Assembly: GCF_900115055.1 (NCBI RefSeq)
Contig: NZ_FOVD01000001.1
Span: 1,240,001 to 1,304,000, forward strand
DNA: 64,000 nucleotides
Origin: Chryseobacterium oleae
Lineage (GTDB): Bacteria > Bacteroidota > Bacteroidia > Flavobacteriales > Weeksellaceae
Reading direction: 5' to 3'
The first letter of the stretch is position 1, and every line of letters starts with the position of its first letter. Below the pieces are notes generated by a model. The model had not been told where the DNA came from. It saw only the letters and a program-made list of their open reading frames with translations, and ran no database searches. Below, piece by piece: positions 35,996 through 44,826 of the stretch. A program made the position numbers and the translations under genes.

Positions 35996-37267
35996 TTATT
36001 CTGATCTCAATGCTTCAATAGGTCTGATCTTTACCGCTCTCTGCGCCGGGATCATTCCGATAATAAGACCGAGGACTACCATGACCGCCATAGCTCCGAA
36101 TACGTTTCCGTAATTTACCGTCGGATTATAGAAAGGGAATTCATCCTGGTTCTGCGTCACTGCATTTAAAATAATGAGGACAAAGATTCCGCACATGAAT
36201 CCGAGAATCCCCGAGGACAGTGTAATCACTACACTTTCCAACAGAATCTGGTTTCTTACTTCGGCCGGTTTTGCGCCTAAAGCTCTTCGGATCCCGATTT
36301 CTTTGGTTCTTTCTTTTACCGTGATCAGAAGGATATTCGAAATGGCGATAACTCCGGCAAGAATGGTCAGCGTTCCTACGATAATGGTCAGAAGCTGCAT
36401 TCCGGTAAGGAATCCCGTCAGTTTTTTAAATTCTTTTCCTAAGTTGAAACTTCCAAAAGCATTGGTATCTTCGGGAGATACTTTATTTTGAGTTTTCAGT
36501 ACCTGCTTTACATCTTCCTCTACTCCATTTACATTGGCATTAGGCTTACTTACGATCGCAAACATGTCAATCTGTTCTCCGGCATTATACATTTTGGTAT
36601 AGGTGGAAAGTGGAATAAATGCCGTCTGGTCATTTTCAAATCCACCGCCTTTTTTCACCCTGAAAACTCCAATCACATTAAAAAATATTCCTTTTATATT
36701 GACCTGTTTTCCTACCGGATTTTCTTTTTTCTTGGCATCAAAGAAGTTCTTATAGATCTCTTCTCCAATCACCACTACATTTTTATTTCCCATCACATCG
36801 GCATCATTGATGTAGCGTCCGAAAATAAGTTTCTTCTCTGAAATTTTATTTCCCACCGAGTAATCTCCCGTAAGAGAATACGTCCCGTTTTTTCCGTTTC
36901 TGGACATCGATTCACCAGGTGTTCCGGTAAAGCTTCCTCTTGCATTTTGGGGTGAGATATAGTCGATAGCACTCACTTTTCTTTTCAGCATATCCATATC
37001 GGATAAGTTGAGATGAACCTGTCTTCCTTTAGGGAATCCATCATAAGGAATGGATGTTTTCTGAGCCCAAAGAAAAATGGAATTGGTTGCAAATCCGGAA
37101 AATAGTTTATCAAAACCATTCTCCATCCCTTTTGCTGCTCCAAGAAGACTCACATACAAAAACATTCCCCAGCCTACACCAATCATGGTAAGGAACGTAC
37201 GAAGCTTATTATTCCTCAGTGAATAATAAATTTCCTGCCAAGTATCTTTTTTAAATAATATGTTCAC
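35996..37267 (-). CDS. MacB-type ABC transporter permease (second copy)
   Basis: A 423-residue protein with one N-terminal TM helix (LRTFLTMIGVGWGMFLYVSL), a large periplasmic MacB_PCD domain and three C-terminal TM helices in an FtsX domain (TIIVGTLTILAGVIAISNIL, then KERTKEIGIRRALGAKPAEV). It shares this layout with the permease at 37368-38597, so the pair may form a heterodimer with one ATPase. Substrates of such exporters include peptides, lipoproteins and macrolides; none is indicated here. Confidence 0.88.
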   Translation of the reverse strand: MNILFKKDTWQEIYYSLRNNKLRTFLTMIGVGWGMFLYVSLLGAAKGMENGFDKLFSGFATNSIFLWAQKTSIPYDGFPKGRQVHLNLSDMDMLKRKVSAIDYISPQNARGSFTGTPGESMSRNGKNGTYSLTGDYSVGNKISEKKLIFGRYINDADVMGNKNVVVIGEEIYKNFFDAKKKENPVGKQVNIKGIFFNVIGVFRVKKGGGFENDQTAFIPLSTYTKMYNAGEQIDMFAIVSKPNANVNGVEEDVKQVLKTQNKVSPEDTNAFGSFNLGKEFKKLTGFLTGMQLLTIIVGTLTILAGVIAISNILLITVKERTKEIGIRRALGAKPAEVRNQILLESVVITLSSGILGFMCGIFVLIILNAVTQNQDEFPFYNPTVNYGNVFGAMAVMVVLGLIIGMIPAQRAVKIRPIEALRSE

Positions 37268-37330
37268 TTCTTTGAGTTATAAGTTTAAAATAAAATATAA
37301 ATGATGATTGATCAATGATGCTATCCTAAG

Positions 37331-37368
37331 AATCATCGTATCATCACATCAACAAATCATCGTATCAT
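37331..37368. repeat. Direct repeat between the two permease genes
   Basis: The 14-mer AATCATCGTATCAT occurs twice, 24 bases apart, in the short spacer between the permease genes. It looks like simple intergenic repetition and ends at the stop codon of the upstream permease. Confidence 0.4.
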
Positions 37369-38597
37369 TATTCGGTTCTTAACGCTTCTATCGGTTTAAT
37401 TCTCGAAGCTCTGTACGCCGGAACAAATCCTGCAATAAGCCCTGAAAACACCAAAGCGATAAACGCCATAAAGATCGTTACCCAGCCTACACTCGGGCTT
37501 TTGATGAAATATTCTTCGAGACTGTCTCCGATTAAGCTGAGCGCCAGAACGCCTATTCCCACTCCAACAATACCTGAAACTACCGTTATCACGACACTTT
37601 CCTGTACAATCAGCGCTACAATACTTCTTGGTTTGGCCCCGATAGCCTTACGAACACCGATTTCTTTGGTTCTTTCTTTTACGATATACACCATGATGTT
37701 ACTGATCCCGATGATTCCTGCCAATAATGTTCCCATCCCGATAAAACCTACAATAATGGTCAGTACGGCCATAAACTGGAAGGTTTCATTCATGTTCTTG
37801 GCATTATTCCAGACACGGACTCCGTTTTCATCGTCAGGAGCAACATTCTTTCTTGATTTTAATCTGTCTTTAAGTTCATCACCGTATTTAATAGCTTCTT
37901 CAGGGCTCAGCTTTTCATTATAGGCAATATATACCGTGGATACCGTATCAGAGCCTTTTTTCATTTGCTGAAGTGTGGTGATAGGCACTGCGATATGCCT
38001 TTCATCCCAGTCTCCTCCATCATCAGAAAATACCCCTACTACTTTGAACATGGTTCCATTGATGTTCAGATCCTTTCCTACCGGGCTACCATTCTTGATC
38101 AGGTCACGCTGAACCATTCTTCCGATGACGGCAACGTTTTGCTTTCTCTGAAGATCCATATCCGTCAGATAGCGTCCGTCCAGCATTTTTCTGTTTTCAA
38201 TGACCTTTTCTCCCGGTTCTGCACCGTTTACCTGGTAAGTCCCGCTTTCTTTGCCGTATTTCACCATTAAACTTGTGGTGTATCTCGGGCTGGCATCACC
38301 TACTTTATCTTTATCGGCATTGATCAGAAAATCGTAGTCGTCATTATTCATTGTGACGGTTCTATCGGACTGAAGTCCTTTGTAAGCCATCGTGGTTTTA
38401 CCGGTATAGATCGTGATCAGATTCTGGGCATCTCTTGCAAAACCTTCGGTAAAGGCATTCTGAAGCCCCTTTCCTATTCCGAAAAGAACCACAAAAATAA
38501 ACAGCCCCAAAGCCACTGTAAACCCCGAAAGCACCGTCCGCAATACATTACTGCGAATAGAACTGAATATTTCCTGCCAACGATCTAGGTCAAACAT
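37368..38597 (-). CDS. MacB-type ABC transporter permease (first copy)
   Basis: A 409-residue protein with an N-terminal TM helix (VLRTVLSGFTVALGLFIFVV), a MacB_PCD periplasmic domain and a C-terminal FtsX domain with three helices. The latter contains YIVKERTKEIGVRKAIGAKP and ends PAYRASRIKPIEALRTE. It lies after the ATPase gene and before the second permease. The two permeases are clearly related paralogues, most similar in their C-terminal halves. Confidence 0.88.
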   Translation of the reverse strand: MFDLDRWQEIFSSIRSNVLRTVLSGFTVALGLFIFVVLFGIGKGLQNAFTEGFARDAQNLITIYTGKTTMAYKGLQSDRTVTMNNDDYDFLINADKDKVGDASPRYTTSLMVKYGKESGTYQVNGAEPGEKVIENRKMLDGRYLTDMDLQRKQNVAVIGRMVQRDLIKNGSPVGKDLNINGTMFKVVGVFSDDGGDWDERHIAVPITTLQQMKKGSDTVSTVYIAYNEKLSPEEAIKYGDELKDRLKSRKNVAPDDENGVRVWNNAKNMNETFQFMAVLTIIVGFIGMGTLLAGIIGISNIMVYIVKERTKEIGVRKAIGAKPRSIVALIVQESVVITVVSGIVGVGIGVLALSLIGDSLEEYFIKSPSVGWVTIFMAFIALVFSGLIAGFVPAYRASRIKPIEALRTE

Positions 38598-38695
38598 TTT
38601 TTACTGGTATTTAAAGATTGAAAAATTTAAAGATTAAAATATTGGGCTCTAAATTTTCAAATTATCTCATTATCAAATTTTCAAATCAGCACATT

Positions 38696-39385
38696 CTATA
38701 AAACAATCTGCTTGATAAACTCATCACTTTCAATGATGCCGTCTTTCAGGATGACGTTTCTTTTGGTTTGTGCGGCTACGTCCGGTTCGTGGGTTACAAC
38801 GATGATGGTTCTTCCTTCATTATTGATATCCTGAAGAAGTTTCATAATATCATGGGTTGTTTTGGAATCCAGTGCTCCGGTAGGCTCATCTGCCAGCACT
38901 ACTTTAGGATCTGTGATCAGTGCTCTTGCGATGGCAACCCTTTGTTTCTGTCCTCCTGAAAGTTCGTTGGGTAAGTGATCTGCCCATTGTGCAAGACCTA
39001 CTTTCTCAAGATATTCCATGGCTTTCTTGTTACGTTCTTTTCTGGGAACATTCTGATAGTATAAAGGAAGTGCTACATTTTCCAAAGCCGTTTTATAGCT
39101 GATCAGGTTGAAAGACTGAAATATAAAGCCCAGAAATTTACTTCTGTACTCTGCCGCTTTCACCTCAGAGAGATGTTCGATAGGAACGTTGTCCAGCTCA
39201 TAAGTCCCTGAATCTTTTTCATCCAGAATACCGATGATATTAAGAAGCGTGGACTTTCCGGACCCGGAACTTCCCATAATAGAAACAAACTCGCCTTCGG
39301 AAATATTAAGATTAATACCCTTAAGAACGTGCAGCTTGCTTTTCCCCGTATCGTATGATTTATGTAAATCCTGAATTACTAACAT
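38696..39385 (-). CDS. ABC transporter ATPase (MacB/LolD-like)
   Basis: A 229-residue nucleotide-binding protein with complete motifs: Walker A GSSGSGKSTLLNIIG, signature LSGGQKQRVAIARALI, Walker B VVLADEPTGALDSKTT and the switch His in VVTHEPDVA. It is the first gene of the operon ATPase-permease-permease-adaptor. All motifs are intact, so it should power the MacAB-like exporter. Confidence 0.93.
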   Translation of the reverse strand: MLVIQDLHKSYDTGKSKLHVLKGINLNISEGEFVSIMGSSGSGKSTLLNIIGILDEKDSGTYELDNVPIEHLSEVKAAEYRSKFLGFIFQSFNLISYKTALENVALPLYYQNVPRKERNKKAMEYLEKVGLAQWADHLPNELSGGQKQRVAIARALITDPKVVLADEPTGALDSKTTHDIMKLLQDINNEGRTIIVVTHEPDVAAQTKRNVILKDGIIESDEFIKQIVL

Positions 39386-39811
39386 TAAGTGATGCTTGTT
39401 TTATACCCATATAAGTAGACGATACTTTCAATTTGTTACAAGATGCATAATTTATTCGAATATTTTATTGTTTAACCAATTACTCCTTTGTTTATAGTAC
39501 ATTGCATTAATCTGTTTAACTGTAAGTGTGTTTTTTCATTTATTTTTTCCTCATAACCCCTTCTAAGCCATTATTCGTGCTGGTTTCATGTAAATGTGGA
39601 AAACTTTTAGAGTTAAAACTCAGCCAATTAGTATTTACCCCTTTCAAAATCAGTTCTTTTTTTCGAACTTTGTCATTAGTTCTTTACAAGAAACCTCCAG
39701 TCACCAATGTGAATATGTTTCTAACGTAAATACCAAACATACAAGAAGTTAAGCATTACTTCCACGTTATCCACAGTAATGCTGATTATTTAATTTTAAA
39801 GATATTTTAAT
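39386..39811. promoter_or_regulatory. Divergent intergenic region upstream of nrdB
   Basis: A 426-base AT-rich spacer between the ABC ATPase (minus) and nrdB (plus). It holds a perfect DnaA box (39767-39775) and a one-mismatch DnaA box on the other strand (39595-39603). A GAACTTTG near 39660 resembles a -7 box with one change. No ORF that I believe is coding. Confidence 0.5.
39767..39775 (+). promoter_or_regulatory. DnaA box upstream of nrdB
   Basis: TTATCCACA, an exact match to the consensus DnaA box, 36 bases before the nrdB ATG. In E. coli, DnaA boxes regulate nrdAB, so cell-cycle control of dNTP supply is a reasonable reading here. Confidence 0.6.
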
Positions 39812-40786
39812 ATGGGAATTTTCGATAAGAGAGTAAGTTACAAGCCATTTGAATACCCTGAGGTTCTTCAGTTTGTAGAGGCGATCAACAAATCGTTCTG
39901 GGTGCACTCGGAAGTGGATTTTACTGCAGATGTTCAGGATTTTCATTCGCAGTTAGAGCCGAACGAAAAACACGCTGTGAAAAATGCATTGCTTGCCATT
40001 GCACAGATCGAGGTGTCTGTAAAGACATTCTGGGGAAACCTATACAACCACTTGCCAAAACCTGAATTCAATGGGCTGGGAGCTACTTTTGCAGAATGTG
40101 AATTCCGTCATTCCGAAGCGTATTCCCGTTTGGTAGAGGTCTTGGGATACAACGAAGAATTTACCAACGTTATTGAAATTCCTGCCGTAAAAAAGAGAAT
40201 TGACTTCCTTTCAAATGTATTGAAACACGCCAATTCCACTACACCTAAAGAATACGTATCTTCCCTTTTATTATTCAGTATCCTGATCGAAAATGTATCG
40301 CTTTTCTCACAATTCGCGATCATCCTTTCTTTCACAAGATTCAAAGGATACATGAAGAACGTTTCCAATATCATCGCATGGACTTCTATTGACGAGCAAA
40401 TCCACGCCAACGCCGGAATCTATCTGATCAACAAAATCCGTGAGGAACAACCTGATCTGTTAACAGATTCTGATATCGAAGACATCTACACGCTGGTAGA
40501 TCAGTCTATCGAGCTGGAAGGTGAAATTTTAGACTGGATCTTTGAACTGGGAGAATTAACCGTTTTCTCAAAAGAAGACCTTCTAAACTTCATGAAATAC
40601 CGTGTAGACGACAGTTTGAAAAAAATCGACATGGAAACCCGTTACAACGTGACTCCTGAGCAGTACCGTCCAATGAAATGGTTTGAAGAAGAAGTTTTCG
40701 CCAACTCTATGGATGACTTCTTCGCAAAAAGACCTGTGGACTATACGAAACACGATAAGAGTATTACGGCGAACGATCTGTTTTAA
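39812..40786 (+). CDS. nrdB: Ribonucleoside-diphosphate reductase subunit beta
   Basis: A 324-residue class I RNR radical subunit. Di-metal ligands and the radical tyrosine are visible: CEFRHSEAYSRL gives Glu97, His100 and Tyr104 in the E-x2-H-x3-Y spacing, SILIENVSLFSQ holds a further Glu, and SIDEQIHANAG the second E-x2-H. The Tyr favours a tyrosyl-radical type. There is no ATP-cone at the N-terminus (MGIFDKRVSYKPFEYPEV leads straight into the core). It pairs with the nrdA gene downstream, with one small gene in between. Confidence 0.95.
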   Translation: MGIFDKRVSYKPFEYPEVLQFVEAINKSFWVHSEVDFTADVQDFHSQLEPNEKHAVKNALLAIAQIEVSVKTFWGNLYNHLPKPEFNGLGATFAECEFRHSEAYSRLVEVLGYNEEFTNVIEIPAVKKRIDFLSNVLKHANSTTPKEYVSSLLLFSILIENVSLFSQFAIILSFTRFKGYMKNVSNIIAWTSIDEQIHANAGIYLINKIREEQPDLLTDSDIEDIYTLVDQSIELEGEILDWIFELGELTVFSKEDLLNFMKYRVDDSLKKIDMETRYNVTPEQYRPMKWFEEEVFANSMDDFFAKRPVDYTKHDKSITANDLF

Positions 40787-40919
40787 ATATCAATGGGTGG
40801 GCGCGAGCGAAGCGAGCGTCAAAGCAGAAAGTATTAGCAATATCACGCTAAGCCTGTCAAAGCATCATCTTAATAAATTTTCGTTCCCTGAAATAACACC
40901 ATAATTCAAAGCACAATAA

Positions 40920-41207
40920 ATGATTAATGTAATTGTAACCTACACCGTAAACCCTGAATACGTTTCAGAAAACAAAACCCATATCCAAAAGTTTCTGGAG
41001 GATTTCAAAAATCTGAATCAGGAAACATTTGAGTATAAGGTGTATGTAAAAGAAGACGGTGTTACTTTTTTACATTATTCAAACTACATCAATGAAGAGG
41101 TTCAGCATGAGGTTTTAAATGTACCGTCTTTTAAAGAGTTTCAACGATTAAGAGATGAAAGCGGCCTGAACGGCACGCACAAAGTGGAAATTTTACAATC
41201 AATATAA
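40920..41207 (+). CDS. Small ABM-like (dimeric alpha/beta barrel) protein
   Basis: A 95-residue protein with the fold pattern of antibiotic-biosynthesis monooxygenase-like ferredoxin folds: INVIVTYTVNPEYVSENKTH, FEYKVYVKEDGVTFLHYSNY and then a short helical segment with VPSFKEFQRLRDE. Function unknown. It sits between nrdB and nrdA on the same strand, so it is probably co-expressed with the reductase; a direct role in it is not supported by sequence. Confidence 0.65.
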   Translation: MINVIVTYTVNPEYVSENKTHIQKFLEDFKNLNQETFEYKVYVKEDGVTFLHYSNYINEEVQHEVLNVPSFKEFQRLRDESGLNGTHKVEILQSI

Positions 41208-41264
41208 AAAGCAACAAAATTCCGGAGCATAAAAACTGCCCCGGAATTCGAAAATATAACATCT

Positions 41265-42923
41265 ATGGAAGAGCAAAATTCAAATATATGGTGGCTCAAT
41301 GAAGAGTCTGAGCAGATGCTGAACAGAGGGTATCTGTTAAAAGGAGAAACGGTAGACGGAGCCATCGACAGAATCACCACTGCAGCGGCAAAAAAATTAT
41401 ACAAGCCGGAATTACAACCCGCTTTCAAAGAAATGATCACCAAAGGATGGATCAGTTTCTCATCTCCTGTATGGGCAAATATGGGAACACAGAGAGGTCT
41501 TCCTATTTCTTGTTTCAACGTCCACATTCCGGACAGCATCGAAGGCATTACCCACAAAATGGGTGAAGTGATCATGCAAACAAAGATCGGAGGTGGAACT
41601 TCAGGATATTTCGGAGAATTGAGAAACAGAGGGACTGCGGTAACAGATAACGGAAAATCTTCAGGAGCGGTTTCGTTCATGAAATTATTCGATACCGCAA
41701 TGGATGTGGTTTCTCAGGGAGGCGTAAGAAGAGGTGCTTTTGCAGCTTATCTGGATATCGACCATGGTGATATTGAAGAATTCTTATCCATCAAAGATAT
41801 CGGAAGCCCGATCCAGAACTTATTTACAGGAATTTGTGTTCCTGATTACTGGATGCAGGATATGATCGATGGGGATATGGATAAGCGTAAAATCTGGGCA
41901 AGAGTTCTTGAAAGCCGTCAGCAGAAAGGTCTTCCATACATTTTCTTTACCGACAACGTTAACAGAAACAAGCCGCAGGTTTATAAAGATCTGGGAATGC
42001 CTGTCAATGCAAGTAACCTTTGCTCTGAAATCATGCTTCCTTCTACCAGAGAAGAATCTTTCATCTGCTGTCTGTCTTCCATGAACCTGGAACTGTATGA
42101 CGAATGGAAAGATACAGATGCTGTAAAACTGGCTGTTTACTTCCTGGATGCCGTGTTAACTGAATTCATCGAAAAAACAGAAGGAAACTACTACCTACAG
42201 GGAGCCAGAAACTTCGCATTGCGTCACAGAGCGCTTGGATTGGGAGTTTTAGGATACCATTCTTATTTACAGAAAAATATGATTCCGTTTGAAAGTTTTG
42301 AAGCAACTCAGTTCAATGCAAGAGCTTTCAGACACATCAAAGAGCAGGCAGAAACTGCTTCAAGAGAATTAGCCAACATATACGGTGAACCGGAATTATT
42401 AAAAGGATACGGATTAAGAAATACCACAACAATGGCTATTGCTCCTACCACTTCAAGTTCTGCAATCTTAGGACAGACTTCCCCGGGAATCGAGCCGTTT
42501 GCTTCCAACTATTACAAAGCGGGGCTTGCGAAAGGAAACTTTATGCGTAAGAACAAGTATTTAGCTAAATTACTGGAAGAAAAAGGTCTGGACAACGAAG
42601 AAACATGGAGAACGATCATGCTGAACCACGGTTCCGTACAGCATTTGAAAGAGCTTACCGATGAGGAGAAAGCAGTATTCAAAACGTTCAAAGAGATCTC
42701 TCCGATGGAAATTATCTCTCAGGCTGCTCAAAGACAACAATATATCGACCAGGCTCAGTCTCTGAACTTACAGATCCCATCTACAATGCCGGTAAAAGAC
42801 GTTAATTACCTTTACATCGAGGCATGGAAAAAAGGGGTAAAAACACTTTATTACCAAAGAAGTTCTTCTGTTTCTAAAGAAATGATGGTTAATTTTGTGA
42901 GCTGTTCAGCTTGTGAAGCATAA
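41265..42923 (+). CDS. nrdA: Ribonucleoside-diphosphate reductase subunit alpha (short form without ATP-cone)
   Basis: A 552-residue catalytic subunit. Active-site residues are present: Cys83 in PISCFNVHIPDS, SNLCSEIMLPS with Asn, Cys253 and Glu, Cys268/269 in FICCLSSMNLE, the radical-path Tyr pair in KTLYYQRSSS and a C-terminal Cys pair in VSCSACEA. The N-terminus (MEEQNSNIWWLNEESEQMLN) enters the catalytic core at once, so the ATP-cone that gives dATP inhibition is missing. Many NrdA proteins are 700-800 residues; this compact form is seen in other Bacteroidota. A terminator follows at 42961-42986. Confidence 0.94.
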   Translation: MEEQNSNIWWLNEESEQMLNRGYLLKGETVDGAIDRITTAAAKKLYKPELQPAFKEMITKGWISFSSPVWANMGTQRGLPISCFNVHIPDSIEGITHKMGEVIMQTKIGGGTSGYFGELRNRGTAVTDNGKSSGAVSFMKLFDTAMDVVSQGGVRRGAFAAYLDIDHGDIEEFLSIKDIGSPIQNLFTGICVPDYWMQDMIDGDMDKRKIWARVLESRQQKGLPYIFFTDNVNRNKPQVYKDLGMPVNASNLCSEIMLPSTREESFICCLSSMNLELYDEWKDTDAVKLAVYFLDAVLTEFIEKTEGNYYLQGARNFALRHRALGLGVLGYHSYLQKNMIPFESFEATQFNARAFRHIKEQAETASRELANIYGEPELLKGYGLRNTTTMAIAPTTSSSAILGQTSPGIEPFASNYYKAGLAKGNFMRKNKYLAKLLEEKGLDNEETWRTIMLNHGSVQHLKELTDEEKAVFKTFKEISPMEIISQAAQRQQYIDQAQSLNLQIPSTMPVKDVNYLYIEAWKKGVKTLYYQRSSSVSKEMMVNFVSCSACEA

Positions 42924-42960
42924 TATTATTCATAAATAATACACATCAATATAGAATTAA

Positions 42961-42986
42961 AGCACGCTTTTTAGCGTGCTTTTTTT
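42961..42986 (+). terminator. Rho-independent terminator after nrdA
   Basis: Hairpin with arms AGCACGC and GCGTGCT and a 6-base loop, followed by TTTTTT. It lies 38 bases after the nrdA stop. Confidence 0.85.
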
Positions 42987-42989
42987 ATT

Positions 42990-43182
42990 ATTATTTAAAT
43001 TTTAATAAAATATTAATATTGGGAACATAAAAACACATACATTGTTAATCATCCATTAATACTAAAAATACCCACACCTTATTCTCCAAACAGTGAGTAT
43101 AACTGCTATATGATTGATTCCCAACAGACATAATGGTTTCAAATTTGATATATTTGCAAAAAATTATTTCAAACTAAACCTT
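42990..43182 (+). promoter_or_regulatory. Control region A, upstream of the collar genes
   Basis: AT-rich sequence that aligns with 45790-45960. Shared blocks are AATTTTAA-y-AAAAT, TTAATCAT-y-CATTAA-y-ACT and AACAGTGA, followed in both by a -7 box. The -7 box TATATTTG (43149-43156) ends 26 bases before the ATG at 43183. Only a subset of bases is conserved, so this looks like an old duplication. Confidence 0.6.
43149..43156 (+). promoter_or_regulatory. -7 box of the collar operon
   Basis: TATATTTG matches TAnnTTTG. It lies inside the longer open frame that begins at 43114, which argues that translation starts at 43183 rather than at 43114. Confidence 0.6.
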
Positions 43183-44010
43183 ATGATAAAAACTCTAGGC
43201 GGTAGCACACTGCTTACCTTACTATTGTGCTTACCCGCAACAAACACAAATGCCCAGGTCAAAATTTCCAATTCATCAGGAGTCATTAATTCAGAAAGTT
43301 TACTGCAGCTTGAAAGCTCATCAAACGACAGAGGATTTCTGTTAACCAGAATTGCTTTGCAGGCTGCCAACACAGCAGCACCTCTTGCTTCCCATATCGC
43401 AGGAATGATTGTTTTCAACACAGCAACAGCTGGAACTGCTCCCAATAATGTGACTCCCGGGTTGTACTACAACAACGGAACACAATGGATCAAACTGACC
43501 ACTAAAGCACCACAGGTCGGAGATATTAAAAACGGCTTCCAAAGCGCAGATCACAACGGATGGTATCTGCTGAACGGAAGAACCATAAGTACATTAGCCG
43601 TTAATCCAAGAGCCAGAGCGACAGCATTAGGCTTCACGACCAATCTTCCTGATGCTTCAGACCGATACTTAAAAAACACAAGCGGAACAGATAATATAGG
43701 AACAGCGGCAGGAGCAAACTCTTTCACCCTTACACAGGCCAATCTTCCTAACGTTACTTTTACAGGAACAACCAACACGACCGGAAATCACACCCATACC
43801 TACACCGACAACCCATTAAACACGGCAGCAAACGGAGTAGCAGGAGGAACCAATAATCCGATCTCTGATACCTCCAGCGTTAACGACAATACAAACAGCA
43901 GCGGTGATCACAACCACACCCTGAGCTTTTCTCTTGGAGGTAGCAGCCAGCCTGTAAGTTTGGTCCCGAACAATATCATTACTAACGTATTTATTTATCT
44001 AGGAAGCTGA
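43183..44010 (+). CDS. Secreted tail-collar-like protein, paralogue 1
   Basis: A protein of about 275 residues, start chosen at MIKTLGGSTLLTLLLCLPAT (43183), a good signal peptide ending NAQ; the frame also opens at 43114 but a -7 box lies between. After the signal comes a domain shared with many flavobacterial surface proteins (LLQLESSSNDRGFLLTRI). The C-terminal half resembles phage tail-collar domains: HNGWYLLNGRTISTL, LPDASDRYLKN, and FTLTQANLPNVTFTGTT. Two GxHxHT motifs follow, at His203/205 and His243/245. It ends NVFIYLGS. First of three tandem paralogues; the host role is unknown. Confidence 0.75.
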   Translation: MIKTLGGSTLLTLLLCLPATNTNAQVKISNSSGVINSESLLQLESSSNDRGFLLTRIALQAANTAAPLASHIAGMIVFNTATAGTAPNNVTPGLYYNNGTQWIKLTTKAPQVGDIKNGFQSADHNGWYLLNGRTISTLAVNPRARATALGFTTNLPDASDRYLKNTSGTDNIGTAAGANSFTLTQANLPNVTFTGTTNTTGNHTHTYTDNPLNTAANGVAGGTNNPISDTSSVNDNTNSSGDHNHTLSFSLGGSSQPVSLVPNNIITNVFIYLGS

Positions 44011-44012
44011 TT

Positions 44013-44816
44013 ATGAAAAAAAATATTTTAAAAACACTGATCGGATTATTATTTTTTTCAGGTTTAAGCGCTCAAGTGGGTATAGGAACATCCAATCCTT
44101 CCGCTTCTGCCGTCTTAGAACTGAGCAGTACGAATAAAGGCTTTCTGATGAATACCGTTTCATTGGTTTCCACATCATCTGCAAGCCCTCTTAGTGCTCA
44201 TACTGAAGGAATCTGGGTTTACAATACCGTTACGGCCGGGACAGCTCCCAATAATGTAATCCCGGGATTGTATTATAATGACGGTTCCAAATGGGTACTC
44301 ATGTCTATCAACAGCGATATACCAAAAATAGGAGATATCAAATCCAGTATGACCAATGCAGACCACAACGGATGGTACCTGCTGAATGGAAGAAGCGCAT
44401 CTGCTCTTTCAGAATCTGCCCGGATTAATGCAGCTTCGTTGGGATATACAACAGCCCTTCCCAATACAGCAGACCGGATTATAAAAGGTAAAAATGCTTC
44501 TGAAGCTATGGCAGCAACAGGTGGAACCAACTCTTACAGTCTTTCACAGGCCAATCTTCCGAACCTCACCCTTACTGGAACAACCAGTACAGACGGTGCA
44601 CACAGCCATACATACACCAACAGAGGGGTGAATTACTGGAATTACAATGCAGGAAGTCTAGCCACGACCAGAACAGTGAATACTGAAACAAGAACCACCG
44701 GGTCAGCCGGAGATCACAGCCATACTTTTTCTGTACCCAGCGGAGGAACGAATACTCCCCTTGCACTGTATCCAAAACATATGGTCGTTCAGTATTTCAT
44801 CTATTTAGGAAAATAA
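44013..44816 (+). CDS. Secreted tail-collar-like protein, paralogue 2
   Basis: A 267-residue protein with signal peptide (MKKNILKTLIGLLFFSGLSA, then Q) and the start VGIGTSNPSASAVLELSSTN. The core matches paralogue 1: HNGWYLLNGRSASAL, LPNTADRIIKGKNA and YSLSQANLPNLTLTGTT. Paired metal-site-like motifs are at His197/199 (GAHSHTY) and His235/237 (GDHSHTF). The segment between them (around NRGVNYWNYNAGSLA) differs completely from its paralogues. Ends VVQYFIYLGK. It begins 2 bases after the previous stop. Confidence 0.75.
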   Translation: MKKNILKTLIGLLFFSGLSAQVGIGTSNPSASAVLELSSTNKGFLMNTVSLVSTSSASPLSAHTEGIWVYNTVTAGTAPNNVIPGLYYNDGSKWVLMSINSDIPKIGDIKSSMTNADHNGWYLLNGRSASALSESARINAASLGYTTALPNTADRIIKGKNASEAMAATGGTNSYSLSQANLPNLTLTGTTSTDGAHSHTYTNRGVNYWNYNAGSLATTRTVNTETRTTGSAGDHSHTFSVPSGGTNTPLALYPKHMVVQYFIYLGK

Positions 44817-44826
44817 AAAATCAGAC

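Noticed and set aside
37501..37923. A 140-codon plus-strand open frame inside an ABC permease gene
   Set aside because: Antisense to the permease; repetitive Thr/Ile/Pro composition with no protein-like pattern.
39386..39811. Replication origin
   Set aside because: Only one perfect and one imperfect DnaA box are visible, with no cluster and no dnaA nearby. Regulation of nrd is the simpler reading, though an origin is not excluded.
40797..40822. GC-rich GCGAGC repeat after nrdB
   Set aside because: A short direct repetition of GCGAGC without inverted arms or T run; not convincing as a terminator or a defined element.
41141..41680. A 179-codon minus-strand open frame over nrdA
   Set aside because: Antisense to conserved catalytic parts of nrdA and lacks any recognisable domain.
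43114..43182. Upstream start for the first collar gene
   Set aside because: The extra 23 residues precede a good signal peptide, and a -7 promoter box lies within them.
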